64,000 bases of DNA, taken from positions 1-64,000 of the forward strand of contig NZ_JAEKKT010000134.1 in NCBI RefSeq assembly GCF_019510245.1. Reading direction: 5' to 3'. Source of the stretch: Streptomyces sp. GTDB lineage: Bacteria; Actinomycetota; Actinomycetes; Streptomycetales; Streptomycetaceae. The notes beneath the pieces were generated by a model. It did no database searches. It was not told the DNA's origin and was given only the letters and a program-made list of their open reading frames with translations. Made by a program: the position numbers and the translations under genes. This document shows positions 52,554-61,633 of the stretch, piece after piece. Each line of letters starts with the position of its first letter. The first letter of the stretch is position 1.

Positions 52554-53898
52554 TTAGTGGGCCATCACGGGCTCGCCCTCGGACGGCTCCAGAGCCCGGT
52601 TCGGGATCAGGAACGCGGCGATCACCGCGCCGGCCACGAAGAACCCGGAGCCCCACGCCAGGGTGGCCGTGTAGCCCTCGACCCCGGCCTGCGCCGCGGC
52701 CAGCGCGCTGGGCTTGTGCGAAGCCAGGTAGTCGGTCGCGGCCGACGAGGCAACGGTGGTCAGCAGCGCCGTACTGATCGAGCCGCCCACCTGCTGACCG
52801 GTGTTGATCAGCGCCGAGGCGACACCCGAGTCCTCGTGGTGCAGGCCTGAGGTCGCCCCCTGGAACGCGGTGGTCATCACCGCGCCGATGCCGAGACCCA
52901 TCAGGATCATGCCGGGCATGATGTGGGCGGCGTAGGTGCTGTCCAACTCGATCTGGGTCAGCATGGCCATACCGACTGCGGCGACCAGGAAGCCGGCGGT
53001 GATCACGATCTTCGGGCCGACCCTGGGCAGCACCAGCACAGGCATGGTGGTCGACGAGGCGACGACGGCCGCGACCATCGGCAGGTACACCAGACCGGTC
53101 TTGATCGGCGAGTAGCCGAGGCTGGCCGCGAAGTAGTAGGTCAGGAACAGGAAGATCGAGAACATCCCCATGCCGATGACGAACACCGCCATGAACGAAC
53201 CACCGCGGGTCCGGTCCAGCACGACGCGCAGCGGCAGCAGCGGATGCGCCACCCTGGTCTCCAGCCAGACGAACACCACGAGCAGCACCGCGCCGACGAT
53301 CATGGAGCCGAGGGCGACCGGGTCGGTCCAGCTGGTGGACTCGACGTGCGCGAACCCGTAGACGACGGCGAACAGCGCGGCACTCACCACGAGGATGCCA
53401 GGAATGTCGAGTTTGGGCTTCTTGGTGATCGCGGGCTTGGCCAGCAGCAGCAAGGCACCGATCAGGGCGGGGACCGCGAAGACGACGTTCACGTACATCA
53501 CCCAGCGCCACGACGCCCATTCGGTGAGCATGCCGCCGACCAGCAGCCCGACCGCGCCGCCCGCCCCGCCCAACGACGGACGCGGCCCCGAAACCTGCCA
53601 GGCCGATCACGAAGAGGGTACGTCGGCCCAACAGGTCACCCAGTCGGCCGCCGAGCAGCAGCAGGCTGCCGAACGCCAGCGCGTAACCCGTGATGACCCA
53701 CTGCCGGCTGCCGTCGCTGAAGCCGAGATCCTGCTGCGCCTCGGGCAGCGCGATGTTCACGACGGTCGCGTCGAGCATGACCATGAGCTGTGCCATGCCT
53801 ATGACGACCAGCACCCACCAGCGCACGGCATGTGAGCCGCGAAGGCCCGAGTCTTTCTTCCCGGAGGCGGGCGCCTCGCGGTCGATGCTGGTACTCAT
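52554..53898 (-). pseudogene. DHA2-family MFS exporter with internal deletion
   Basis: Start ATG at 53898 behind AAGGGAAG. The N-terminal part reads AQLMVMLDATVVNIALP (TM1, motif D2 ahead of motif A GGRLGDLLGRR). At about 53580 it breaks off after AGFGAASVVG. The second part (52554-53573, other frame) resumes at GGAVGLLVGGMLTEWASWRW (motif C region). About 60-70 residues, i.e. roughly two helices, and the frame are lost. The remainder keeps its helices to the end, so the deletion looks recent. It would have been a drug efflux pump. Confidence 0.85.
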
Positions 53899-53989
53899 TT
53901 TCTTCCCTTGCTTGGTGGGCATGACTGAAAGCCGTCTGGAATCTGATTGGTTTCCTCGCCGGTGAAGGTGAGGGTGGTGGGTGGGGATT

Positions 53990-55003
53990 TCAGCCCTGGA
54001 GGGCCGCGTCGGTGTCCGCGATGGCCAGCTTCTTGTTGATGTCAATGCCGGCCAGTGCGCCGGCCGCTGCGGAGGCCCCGACCTGGGCGACCGGATCGGT
54101 GACGTTGCCGGCCACCCACACACCCGGCACCTCGGTGGTGCCGTCCGGGCCGGAGGCGAAAGTGCGGCCCACATTCGGCAGGTCCCGCACCGGCAGGCCC
54201 AGTCCGTCCAGGCCCTGTGTTCGGGCCTGCATCTGCGGGACGACCGCAAGGACGCGGCGGGCCACGACCTGGCCGTCGGCCAGGCGCACCCCGGCGAGGG
54301 CACCGTCGGTGTCGTTGACGACCTCGGTGACCGGGGTGTCGATGACGCGGATGCCGCGGGCGGCGAAGCGGGCGCGGCTGTCCTCGTCCAGGTCGGTGCC
54401 GTGGGTGAAGTAGGTCAGGTCCTCAGTCAGCTGCCGGAACAACAACGCGGGGCCGATGGAGGCCGGGCCGGTGGCGAGGATACCGATGGGCTCGTCGCGC
54501 ACCTCCCAGCCGTGGCAGTACGGGCAGTGCACCACACTGTGCCCCCAGTGCTCGGCGAGCCCGGGCACCTCCGGCAGCACATCCGTGAGGCCGGTGGCCA
54601 CCAGGATGCGGCGGGCGGTGATGCTGCGGCCGTCGGCCAGGGTGACGGTGAACCGAAGGTCCCCGTCCGCCGACGGGGCGGCGGACTCGGCCGAGACCAC
54701 CTCTCCGAACACGACGCGTCCGCCGTACTGGCGCACCTGCTCCCGGCCCCGTCGAAGGATCTCGGGCGGCGGGGTGCCGTCCAGGGCGATGAGGCCGTGC
54801 ACGGCCTCCGCGGGCGCGTTGCGCGGGGAGCCGCTGTCGATCACGACGACCGAGCGGCGGGAGCGAGCGAGGATCAGTGCACCGTTCAGCCCCGCGGCGC
54901 CCCCGCCGATCACCACCGCGTCGACGGTCCCCTCGGCCAGTGCGTCGCTCGCGTACGCAGGAGTGGTCACAGCCATGGCCTCCTGCTTTTCCTTGTCAGT
55001 CAT
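53990..55003 (-). CDS. Thioredoxin-reductase-like FAD/NAD(P) oxidoreductase
   Basis: A 337-residue flavoprotein. FAD motif VVIGGGAAGLNGALIL near residue 31, redox-active pair C-P-Y-C in VVHCPYCHGWEV near 160, NAD(P) loop ILATGPASIGPA, and the C-terminal FAD motif GVWVAGNVTDPVAQVGASAAAG. It belongs to the TrxR-like branch that transfers electrons to thioredoxin or a tailoring substrate; such enzymes also form disulfides in natural products. Start at 55003; an ATG at 54976 lies too close to an AGGAGG. It is followed by the broken MFS exporter. Confidence 0.88.
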   Translation of the reverse strand: MTDKEKQEAMAVTTPAYASDALAEGTVDAVVIGGGAAGLNGALILARSRRSVVVIDSGSPRNAPAEAVHGLIALDGTPPPEILRRGREQVRQYGGRVVFGEVVSAESAAPSADGDLRFTVTLADGRSITARRILVATGLTDVLPEVPGLAEHWGHSVVHCPYCHGWEVRDEPIGILATGPASIGPALLFRQLTEDLTYFTHGTDLDEDSRARFAARGIRVIDTPVTEVVNDTDGALAGVRLADGQVVARRVLAVVPQMQARTQGLDGLGLPVRDLPNVGRTFASGPDGTTEVPGVWVAGNVTDPVAQVGASAAAGALAGIDINKKLAIADTDAALQG

Positions 55004-55129
55004 GGTTCGGTCGGCCCTTCGAGTTCTGGGTGGTTGCAGATGGGCAGCTGTTCAGGAGGCCCAGGAAGTGGTCGGCGACCGTCGTGGGCTGTTGTGGAGA
55101 GTCCGGCCCCGGTTTGCTTGGGACGTTCG

Positions 55130-55250
55130 TGATGTAGAGATCCGGTACGGCGATGAAACCCGCCGCCGCCAGGATCGCGAGGATCAGACCGTGCCTTGCC
55201 GGCCCTTGAAGGCGTCGCAAGGCCGGGCGGCGTGGAGGAGTTCAAAGGCA
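55130..55250 (-). pseudogene. MFS exporter N-terminal scrap
   Basis: The minus frame reads HGLILAILAAAGFIAVPDLYITNV, best seen as TM1 of a DHA2-type exporter (F/V-D-x-x-I-x-N-V). It is followed at once by unrelated low-complexity sequence. About 35 residues only. Confidence 0.45.
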
Positions 55251-55283
55251 TGGGTTGCCGTCAATCGCGCCAGGCGTGCACGC

Positions 55284-55372
55284 AGCCTGTCCGTGGGCTC
55301 AGGACCGTTGTGTACTGGACTGTCAGAAACCTAGATGGTTCTGTACTGAGTTGTCAAGTGCGACAGGTCGGC
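55284..55372. repeat. Diverged copy of the TetR-gene promoter block at 63501-63590
   Basis: This 89-base stretch repeats the block at 63501-63590 with about 85-90 per cent identity by eye, including GTTGTGTACTG, AAACCTAGAT and TTCTGTACTGAGTTGTCAAG. Here it leads to no intact gene, while the other copy is the promoter region of a TetR gene. Confidence 0.8.
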
Positions 55373-55385
55373 CCTCGCTCACCGC

Positions 55386-55541
55386 GATGATGCCCGGAAT
55401 GTCGAGTTTGGACTTCTAGGTGATCACGGGCTTTGCCAGCAGCAAGGCACCGATCAGGGCGGGGTCGCGAAGGCGGCGTTCACGTGCCGTCACTCACCGC
55501 CACGACGCCCATTCGGTGAGCGTGCCGCCGAGCAGCAGCCC
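55386..55541 (-). pseudogene. Decayed duplicate of the MFS exporter segment at 53393-53560
   Basis: The bases follow 53393-53560 closely (GGAATGTCGAGTTTGG, GGCACCGATCAGGGCGGG, CACGACGCCCATTCGGTGAG) with small deletions and an in-frame stop. Its protein reading ends GLLLGGTLTEWASWR. This shows a second exporter copy once existed here. Confidence 0.8.
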
Positions 55542-55634
55542 AAACCGCTCGATGGATTCGGGTCCGTAGATGCCGGCGAAGTCTTCGCCGAGGCGAACAG
55601 CAGAAGACCGCAGTGCCACGCTCTGATCGAGACT
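55542..55634 (-). pseudogene. Arsenate-reductase-type three-helix-bundle scrap
   Basis: About 31 residues, DQSVALRSSAVRLGEDFAG and IYGPESIERF, match the N-terminal helical part of actinobacterial arsenate-mycothiol transferase-like proteins. It is fused in frame to the MFS scrap. No phosphatase loop remains. Confidence 0.45.
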
Positions 55635-55639
55635 CAGCG

Positions 55640-55956
55640 TGGACCAGGTAGGGGCCGGCTTGATGCGGCATCTCTCTGAGTTGGAAGGTTGCATGTCATG
55701 CCGAAGGAGGTGGATCCCGAGCTGAGGGCCCGAGTCGTCCGGCCGGTGCTGTAGCACCGTGCCGAGTACCCGACCGAAGACCGCGGCGGTGCTGACGGTG
55801 CCAATGTGGCGGTCCTACCCGAGCAGGCGGCGCCGGCGGCGATGCCCCTCATCGGAGGGGGGCGGTCCGGCAAGACCGCCGCTGATGGGCCACCAGCCCA
55901 CTTCACTCCCGACGATGCCTCTGACCAGGTCGGACACGGTGCTGGAGTGGCAAGGG
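55640..55956. other. Interval without a supportable gene
   Basis: About 310 bases between the arsenate-reductase-type scrap and the DUF302 gene. Short frames only, none with a recognisable motif. Confidence 0.35.
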
Positions 55957-56472
55957 TCAGGTCGTGATCAGCTCCGGTGGTACCGGCAGTGTCATGAGGC
56001 GGAGCAGTTCAGCGACTTTGGTGTCGAGTTGTGCTCCGACCTCGGCGATGCGGGGATCGCCGAAGCTGGCGAATTTGCTCGACGGCTGGTCGATGCTGAT
56101 CTGTACGGGGCCGGAGGCGGTCTCGTAGATCGCGGTGCGCAGTGGGGCGTACAGGATGGTGCCGGGGTCGTGTCGGAACATGGTTTCCGCGATGACGTTG
56201 TTGCCCATCATGTAGGTGACGGCGCGGTGTTGATGTCCCGACAGTCGCATCACCGGCATGGGGTCCAGCGTCCAGTAGATGGCAAACGAATGAGGTGTGT
56301 GTGCGGCGATGTAGGCCTGCAACGCCGCGAGGTCGCCTGTGCCGGCCACCTCGGCGAGTTCGGCGAAGTCGATGGCGGGTACCAGCGATTCGTAGCGCCG
56401 GCGGACGTTGTCGAAGGTGTCCTCGGTGTCGATGACAAGGAGGTTGACGAGGTGGGGGACGGCCTGAGTCAT
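55957..56472 (-). CDS. DUF302 domain protein
   Basis: A 171-residue protein. The first half is a low-similarity region (LVIDTEDTFDNVRRRYESL), the second half fits DUF302: YAPLRTAIYETASGPVQISIDQPSSK with FGDPRIAEVGAQLDTKVAELL at the end. DUF302 proteins are small alpha/beta proteins of unknown function. It follows the alpha/beta hydrolase gene after about 50 bases and is probably co-transcribed. Confidence 0.75.
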   Translation of the reverse strand: MTQAVPHLVNLLVIDTEDTFDNVRRRYESLVPAIDFAELAEVAGTGDLAALQAYIAAHTPHSFAIYWTLDPMPVMRLSGHQHRAVTYMMGNNVIAETMFRHDPGTILYAPLRTAIYETASGPVQISIDQPSSKFASFGDPRIAEVGAQLDTKVAELLRLMTLPVPPELITT

Positions 56473-56524
56473 GGGGTTTCCTCATCTCTGGACGGGGATG
56501 GGCGGGGGGTGCCGGTCGTTTTGC

Positions 56525-57403
56525 TCAGGCGGCGTCGAGCAGGATGCGTGCCATGTCGTCGGGGCGCTCCAGTGCGGAGAAGTGGCCTGTGCGGGGCACG
56601 GTGATGCGGTGGACGTCGGTCAGCGCGTTGGCCACGCGGTCTCGCTCGGCGGGCCGGGACCAGTCGTTTTCGCTGTAGACGAGGGTGACGGGTGCCGACA
56701 CGCGCGGGTAGCGCTCGCGGGCCCGGTCGAATCCCCTGAGGCTGCGGAAGATCCCTCGGGACACCTTGGCGTAGCCCTTGCGGCGGCCGCTTCTCAGTAG
56801 CTCGGTGATGAAGTCCTCGGGCAGCTTGGTCTTGTCGACGTAGCCGCCCTGCAGAATGGCCCGGAAGATGGGCCGCGGCTCGAGGGGGGCGAAGAGGGGG
56901 CCCAGCACGGGCATCCGCACGCTGGAGATGATGACGCGGGAGAGCCAGTTTCCCCGCTCCCCGCCCTGGGGGTAGTCGTAGCTGTTGAACGCCACGACCC
57001 GGCTGACGCGGTCCTTCAGGTCGATCGATGCCGACAGGGACAGGGCGCCCCCGAGCGATTCGCCCGACAGGGTGACGTCGTGGAGGTCCAGTCCGCGGAC
57101 GAATTCGACGACCGCGGCCCGCAGTTGCGGCTCCTCGTACTGTGCGCCGGGGACGATGTCGGACCATCCCATCCCGGGCAGATCCAGCGCGTAGACCGTG
57201 TAGTGGTCCCACAGCAGCGGGATCACGCGCTGGAAGTAGTCGAGCTGGCCGCGCACGGTGTGCATCAGCACGAGGGCGGGGCCGGTGCCCACGGTGTAGT
57301 AGCGCAGCCGCGAGCCGTCGGCCCTGGTGAGGAACCGCACCTCGCCCCGGCCGTTGCTCCAGGTTCTCGCGTATGCCGCGTCGGGAGACTCGTTGCGTTC
57401 CAT
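56525..57403 (-). CDS. Alpha/beta hydrolase
   Basis: A 292-residue alpha/beta-fold hydrolase. HTVRGQLDYFQ is the oxyanion loop, LSGESLGGALSLS the nucleophile elbow (Ser near 117), SENDWSRP the acid region and PRTGHFSALERPDD the catalytic His. Substrate unknown. GGACAG precedes the ATG at 57403. A perfect palindrome upstream at 57424-57451 probably controls it. First gene of a pair with DUF302. Confidence 0.88.
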   Translation of the reverse strand: MERNESPDAAYARTWSNGRGEVRFLTRADGSRLRYYTVGTGPALVLMHTVRGQLDYFQRVIPLLWDHYTVYALDLPGMGWSDIVPGAQYEEPQLRAAVVEFVRGLDLHDVTLSGESLGGALSLSASIDLKDRVSRVVAFNSYDYPQGGERGNWLSRVIISSVRMPVLGPLFAPLEPRPIFRAILQGGYVDKTKLPEDFITELLRSGRRKGYAKVSRGIFRSLRGFDRARERYPRVSAPVTLVYSENDWSRPAERDRVANALTDVHRITVPRTGHFSALERPDDMARILLDAA

Positions 57404-57423
57404 GCTTCTGTCCTTTCAGGCGA

Positions 57424-57451
57424 GGAGAATGCCGCAATACGGGCATTCTCC
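57424..57451. promoter_or_regulatory. Palindromic operator of the hydrolase-DUF302 pair
   Basis: GGAGAATGCC and GGCATTCTCC form a perfect 10-bp inverted repeat with an 8-base spacer, 20 bases before the hydrolase ATG. A further half-like GCATTCTT lies at about 57509-57517. It fits a dimeric repressor such as TetR. The nearest TetR gene (57573-57790) is a dead fragment. Confidence 0.65.
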
Positions 57452-57572
57452 ATATTTCGTTGGCCTGTGAAGTTGATCAGAGTTTGGACACTCGGTATGA
57501 AGAACCGCGCATTCTTGAACTAGGAGTCAAAACCAGGGTGCAAAGAGGTGCGGTCGCCCGAAGTGTCCTGTC

Positions 57573-57790
57573 TCAGAGGCCCGCGAGGGCCGTGTCGGTG
57601 ATTCCGTGGAGCGTCGGCCGGTCGCACGGCTTGGCCATGACCCGCAGCCCGGCGCGGGTGTTCTGCAAGAGCAGCGCCTGCGCTCTGGAGTCGACGTCCT
57701 AGCCGACGTCACCGTCCCGCTGCCCCTGCCGGATGCGGGCGGCGAAGAACTCGATCATGCGAGACGGGTCAGCTCGTCGTCGCGGCCGAT
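57573..57790 (-). pseudogene. TetR C-terminal fragment with in-frame stop
   Basis: The minus frame reads MIEFFAARIRQGQRDGDVG, then a TAG at 57699-57701, then DVDSRAQALLLQNTRAGLRV, then TLHGITDTALAGL and a stop. This is the C-terminal helical part of a TetR protein. The N-terminus is missing and the upstream edge meets the tail of the UBP gene. Confidence 0.6.
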
Positions 57791-58215
57791 GAGTGAAGTG
57801 CCGAACAGGTTCTGCGGCACAGATGGATCCTGACATCCACCACTGACAGCCCTGGTCGGCCGAGCTCAGCGCAGCGTGTCCGCCAGTTCGCCGGCACGCG
57901 CCCCGCCGGTCCCGGCGTGGGCTGGTCGGCAGGGTGGGCGTCCGGGGGAGCCAGGGCCGGACCGGACTCGTACAGCTCGGACGTCTCGAAGTTCCAGAAC
58001 CAGGTCTCGCCCGGCTCGTAACTGCGGATCACCGGGTGGCCGGTGTCCCGGAAGTGGGCGGTGGCGTGCTTGGCGGGTGAGTCGTCGCAGCAGCCGATGT
58101 GGCCGCACTGGGCGCAGCGCCGCAGATGGAACCACCAGCCGCCGTCGGCGTCGCATTCGACGCAGCCGGCCCCGCTGGGCGGGACGCTGGGGTCGATGCC
58201 GGTGTCCTTGGTCAT
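57769..58215 (-). CDS. UBP-type zinc-finger protein
   Basis: A 148-residue protein with a ubiquitin-hydrolase-type zinc finger, residues about 14-85: CVECDADGG, CAQCGHIGCCDDSPAKHATAH, TGHPVIRSYEPGE and WFWNF. In eukaryotes such fingers bind free C-termini; in actinobacteria the function is unknown. The start overlaps the stop of the histidine-kinase gene as ATGA (58212-58215), so it is coupled third in a three-gene unit. The last 35 residues differ from the short end I would expect and run into TetR debris, so the C-terminus may be a secondary extension. Confidence 0.85.
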   Translation of the reverse strand: MTKDTGIDPSVPPSGAGCVECDADGGWWFHLRRCAQCGHIGCCDDSPAKHATAHFRDTGHPVIRSYEPGETWFWNFETSELYESGPALAPPDAHPADQPTPGPAGRVPANWRTRCAELGRPGLSVVDVRIHLCRRTCSALHSSAATTS

Positions 58216-59696
58216 GACGGCTCCTGGGCCGGGTCGGGGACGGTATCGGGCTCGGTGTCGGGGTCGGTGGCGGTGAGGGGGAGCAGCACCTGGAAGCGGG
58301 TGTCGCCGGGTACGGACTCGACTTTCAGGTCGCCGTGGTGCTTGTTGACGACGATCCGCCAGGAAATGTCGAGCCCCAGCCCCGTGCCCTCGCCCACCGG
58401 CTTGGTGGTGAAGAACGGGTCGAAGATCCGGCCGCGGATCTCGGCCGGTACTCCCGGGCCCGTGTCGCGGAACTCCACCAGCAGCCGGTCGTGCACCACA
58501 GCGGTGCGTACGGTCAACGTCCCTTCGCCGCCGGCGCTCTTGATGGCGAAGACGGCGTTGTCGATCAGGTTGGTCCACACCTGGTTCAGTTCGGCCGGGT
58601 AGGCCGGAATCCTCGGCACCGAACGGTCGTATTCCTGCACGACCTTGACCTGGGGACCGATCTTGCCCGACAGCATCAGCAGCGTGCTGTCGAGGAGTTC
58701 GTGGACATCGGCGACCTGGTAGGGCGCGCGGTCCAGCTGCGAGTACTGCTTGGCGGCGTCGACGAGGTGCGAGATGCGGGTGGTGGAGTCCTCGATCTCG
58801 GACATCAACAGCTCGGTCTCGACCGTGTAGGTGAGGCACTCGATGGCGCTCTGCAGGATTTCCTGCTCGTCGACGGCCGCCGCGATCTGCTCCAGCCACT
58901 CGACGTCGAGACCGCCTTGCACGAAGGTCGGCGCGATCTGCCAGCCGTTCTGGACGCCGTGGTCGTCGAGCCAGTCGGCGAGTTCGTCCTCCCGGTCGGA
59001 CGCTTCGAGCGGGCGCAGTGCCGGCGCCTTGGAGACCCGCTCGGCCGTGCGCTCCTGGAGGTCGACCAGGGCCTTCAGGGCGTCGCCGTGGTAAGGGCCC
59101 GAGGCGATGGCGCTGAGTTTGTTGCGCATGTGCGCGGCCCGGTCCCTGAGCGACGAGGTGGCCCGTACGGCGGCCGCGGCCGGGTTGTTGAGCTCATGGG
59201 TGAGACCCGCGGACAACGAGCCCAGCGCCAGGAGCCGTTCGCGCTGCCCGACGGCCCGCTGAAAGGTCTGCGCACCGAGGAAGAGCCCCTCCAGGAGATG
59301 GACCGCCATCGGAAACCACTCGTGCATGAAGTTCGCGAACGAATCGGCGGGCAGCACGAAGAACCGCGTCGGCTCCGACACCCGCACCGAGTTCATGTAC
59401 CGCTGCGGTTTCCCGTCCCCGACGTACGCCATCACGGCCCCCGCGTACACCCCTGGCTGGGACGTGCGGCTCACCTCGATGTCGTCGCTGCCCACCCGGC
59501 GTGACATGACGACCGTGCCATCGATCATCACGTAGAAGCAGGCCGCCGGGTCACCTTCGGTGAACACCGGCCCCGGATCGAACAGTTCGACCCGTCCCTC
59601 GCTGCACAGCCTGCCGATCTGCTCGGCGCTGAGCTTCTCGAACAGGAACAGCGAACTGATCTCCGCCGCGTTGCACGGCATCAACTGCCCGCTCAT
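58212..59696 (-). CDS. Sensor histidine kinase with cyclic-nucleotide-binding domain
   Basis: A 494-residue soluble protein. Residues 10-140 are a CRP-like cyclic-nucleotide-binding fold (FTEGDPAACFYVMIDGTV). The H box is SAGLTHELNNPAAAA (about 165-180). The C-terminal HATPase has WTNLIDNAVFAIK (N box), FRDTGPGVP (G1) and GTGLGLDISWRIV (G2). No TM segment. The likely partner is the REC domain encoded by the overlapping upstream gene (ATGA at 59693-59696). Together they suggest phosphotransfer gated by a nucleotide or redox cue. Confidence 0.9.
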   Translation of the reverse strand: MSGQLMPCNAAEISSLFLFEKLSAEQIGRLCSEGRVELFDPGPVFTEGDPAACFYVMIDGTVVMSRRVGSDDIEVSRTSQPGVYAGAVMAYVGDGKPQRYMNSVRVSEPTRFFVLPADSFANFMHEWFPMAVHLLEGLFLGAQTFQRAVGQRERLLALGSLSAGLTHELNNPAAAAVRATSSLRDRAAHMRNKLSAIASGPYHGDALKALVDLQERTAERVSKAPALRPLEASDREDELADWLDDHGVQNGWQIAPTFVQGGLDVEWLEQIAAAVDEQEILQSAIECLTYTVETELLMSEIEDSTTRISHLVDAAKQYSQLDRAPYQVADVHELLDSTLLMLSGKIGPQVKVVQEYDRSVPRIPAYPAELNQVWTNLIDNAVFAIKSAGGEGTLTVRTAVVHDRLLVEFRDTGPGVPAEIRGRIFDPFFTTKPVGEGTGLGLDISWRIVVNKHHGDLKVESVPGDTRFQVLLPLTATDPDTEPDTVPDPAQEPS

Positions 59697-61369
59697 GACT
59701 GCTCCAGGTACCGGTGGACGAGCATCACGGCCATGGCTCCCTCTCCGACGGCGGACGCGACCCGCTTGGCGGACTCCGCGCGCGCGTCCCCGGCGACGAA
59801 CACGCCGGGGATGTTGGTCTCCAGGTGGTACGGCGGCCGGTCCAGCTCCCAGTCCGCCGGTGGCCGCCCGTCGGCGGTCAGATCGGGCCCGGCGAGGATG
59901 AATCCGCGCTCGTCCCGCAACACGGTGCCCTCCAGCCAGTCGGTCAGCGGGGCCGCGCCGATGAACACGAACAGCCACTGCGCGTCGACGAGTTCGGTCT
60001 GACCGCTCGTCGTGTCGCGCAACGTCAGCTGTTCCAGGTGGCCGTCGCCGTGCGCGGCCCCGACGACCGTGTGGGCCCGCACCGAGATGTTCGGCGACTG
60101 GGCGATCTGCTGGATCAGATAGTGCGACATCGACGCGGTGAGGTCCGCTCCGCGCATCAGCAGCGTGACCGACTTGGCGCCCCTGGACAGGTACATCGCC
60201 GCCTGCCCGGCCGAGTTGGCGCCGCCGGCGATGTACACGTCGTGGCCCTGGCAGGCGGCGGCCTCGGTGAGCGCGGACCCGTAGAACACCCCGCGGCCCG
60301 ACAACTCGTCGGCACCCGGCGCCTCCAGCTGCCGGTACGATACACCGGTCGCCAGGATCACGCTGTGCGCCGCGATCTGCGACCCGTCCGAGAAGCGCAC
60401 GGTGCGGGCCGCCCCGTTGATCTCCAGACCCGACACCTCACGCGCGGTGAGGATCTCGGCCCCGAACTTCGCCGCCTGCCGCCGGGCCCGGTCGGTGAGC
60501 TGGGCGCCGGACACCCCGTCCGGGAAGCCCAGATAGTTCTCGATCCGCGAACTCTGCCCGGCCTGCCCGCCGGTCGCCGACCGCTCCACGAGCACCGTAC
60601 GCAGCCCCTCCGAGGCCCCGTACACGGCCGCGCCCAGCCCGGCCGGCCCGCCGCCGATGACGACCAGGTCGTAGAAGTCGGCCGTGGGTGTCGTCGCCAG
60701 CCCCACGTGCGCGGCCAGCTCGGGCACCTCCGGCTCGACGAGCGCCGTACCGTCCGCCGTGATCACCACCGGCAGCCGCTGCCCGTCCTGGCCCGCGGCC
60801 GCGAGCAGCCGCTGCCCCTCGGGTTCCTCGGTGGAGTACCAGCGGTACGGCACCTGGTTGCGGGCCAGGAACTCCCGTACGTCCGAGGAGCGCGCCGACC
60901 ACCGGTGACCGACGACCTTGGTGCTCGGCACCGGCCGGAAGTCACTGCACCGCCACGCCTCCAGCAGGTCGTCGAGCACCGGGTAGAGCTTCTCCTCCGG
61001 CGGGTCCCACGGCTTGAGGAGGTAGTGGTCGAGGTCGACGACGTTGATCGCGTCGATCGCCGCGTTCGAGTCCGCGTACGCGGTCAGCAGCACGCGCCGG
61101 GCACCCGGATACACGTCCAGGGCCTGTTCGAGGAACTCGATGCCGTTCATCTGCGGCATCCGGTAGTCGGCCAGGATCACCGCGACCAGATCACCGCGCA
61201 GCTTCAGCTCCCGCAGCGCCTCCAGCGCGGACTCGCCGGACTCCGCGCGCACGATCCGGTAGGACTTGCCGTAGCGCCGCCGCAGGTCACGGGCGACGGC
61301 CCGGGAGACCCCCGGGTCGTCGTCCACGGTCATGATGACGGTCCGCGGAGCGTCCGCTGCCTGTGCCAT
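59693..61369 (-). CDS. Response regulator / glutaredoxin-like / thioredoxin-reductase-like fusion
   Basis: A 558-residue fusion. Residues 10-125 are a receiver domain with D16-D17-D18, phosphoacceptor D68 (LADYRMP), T96 and K119. Residues 148-225 form a glutaredoxin/thioredoxin-like fold without a CxxC. Residues 233-558 are a TrxR-like FAD/NAD(P) module: VVIGGGPAGLGAA, ATGGQAG, IAGGANSAGQAAMYL and VFVAGDARAESAKRVASAVGEGAMAV. The place of the redox CxxC holds SALTEAAAC, with a single Cys at 373. So phosphorylation may gate a flavoprotein lacking the classic disulfide. ATG at 61369 gives the normal REC start; one at 61438 is possible. First of three coupled genes. Confidence 0.9.
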   Translation of the reverse strand: MAQAADAPRTVIMTVDDDPGVSRAVARDLRRRYGKSYRIVRAESGESALEALRELKLRGDLVAVILADYRMPQMNGIEFLEQALDVYPGARRVLLTAYADSNAAIDAINVVDLDHYLLKPWDPPEEKLYPVLDDLLEAWRCSDFRPVPSTKVVGHRWSARSSDVREFLARNQVPYRWYSTEEPEGQRLLAAAGQDGQRLPVVITADGTALVEPEVPELAAHVGLATTPTADFYDLVVIGGGPAGLGAAVYGASEGLRTVLVERSATGGQAGQSSRIENYLGFPDGVSGAQLTDRARRQAAKFGAEILTAREVSGLEINGAARTVRFSDGSQIAAHSVILATGVSYRQLEAPGADELSGRGVFYGSALTEAAACQGHDVYIAGGANSAGQAAMYLSRGAKSVTLLMRGADLTASMSHYLIQQIAQSPNISVRAHTVVGAAHGDGHLEQLTLRDTTSGQTELVDAQWLFVFIGAAPLTDWLEGTVLRDERGFILAGPDLTADGRPPADWELDRPPYHLETNIPGVFVAGDARAESAKRVASAVGEGAMAVMLVHRYLEQS

Positions 61370-61434
61370 AGGTACCCCACCCCGAGTGATCGGATCACCG
61401 GTCGACGCCGGCTCGGTGCCGCGCCGCCCTTCAG

Positions 61435-61610
61435 TCATGTTCGATCGCCCTGCTTCGCTCCGGTCTGCCAACTCCGTCGCGAGCAGAGCACGCAGAACTC
61501 GTTGCCCTCTGGGTCCACCAGTGTGGTCCAGGACTGCTCTCCCCGGCCGATGTCCGCGTGCCGCGCCCACCGGCAGCCGGTCGGCCGCGCGCCGCCCATC
61601 CCGGTGGTCT
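61435..61610 (-). pseudogene. VOC/glyoxalase-family C-terminal fragment
   Basis: The minus frame reads GCRWARHADIGRGEQSW, then TTLVDPEGNEFCVLCSRR and a stop at 61435. D-P-E-G-N-E-F-C-V-L is the hallmark end of VOC-superfamily proteins in actinobacteria. The remaining domain is gone; the upstream edge abuts the hydrolase gene. It lies just before the REC-fusion gene. Confidence 0.65.
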
Positions 61611-61633
61611 CGCCGCGAGGGTCGAGTGATCCG

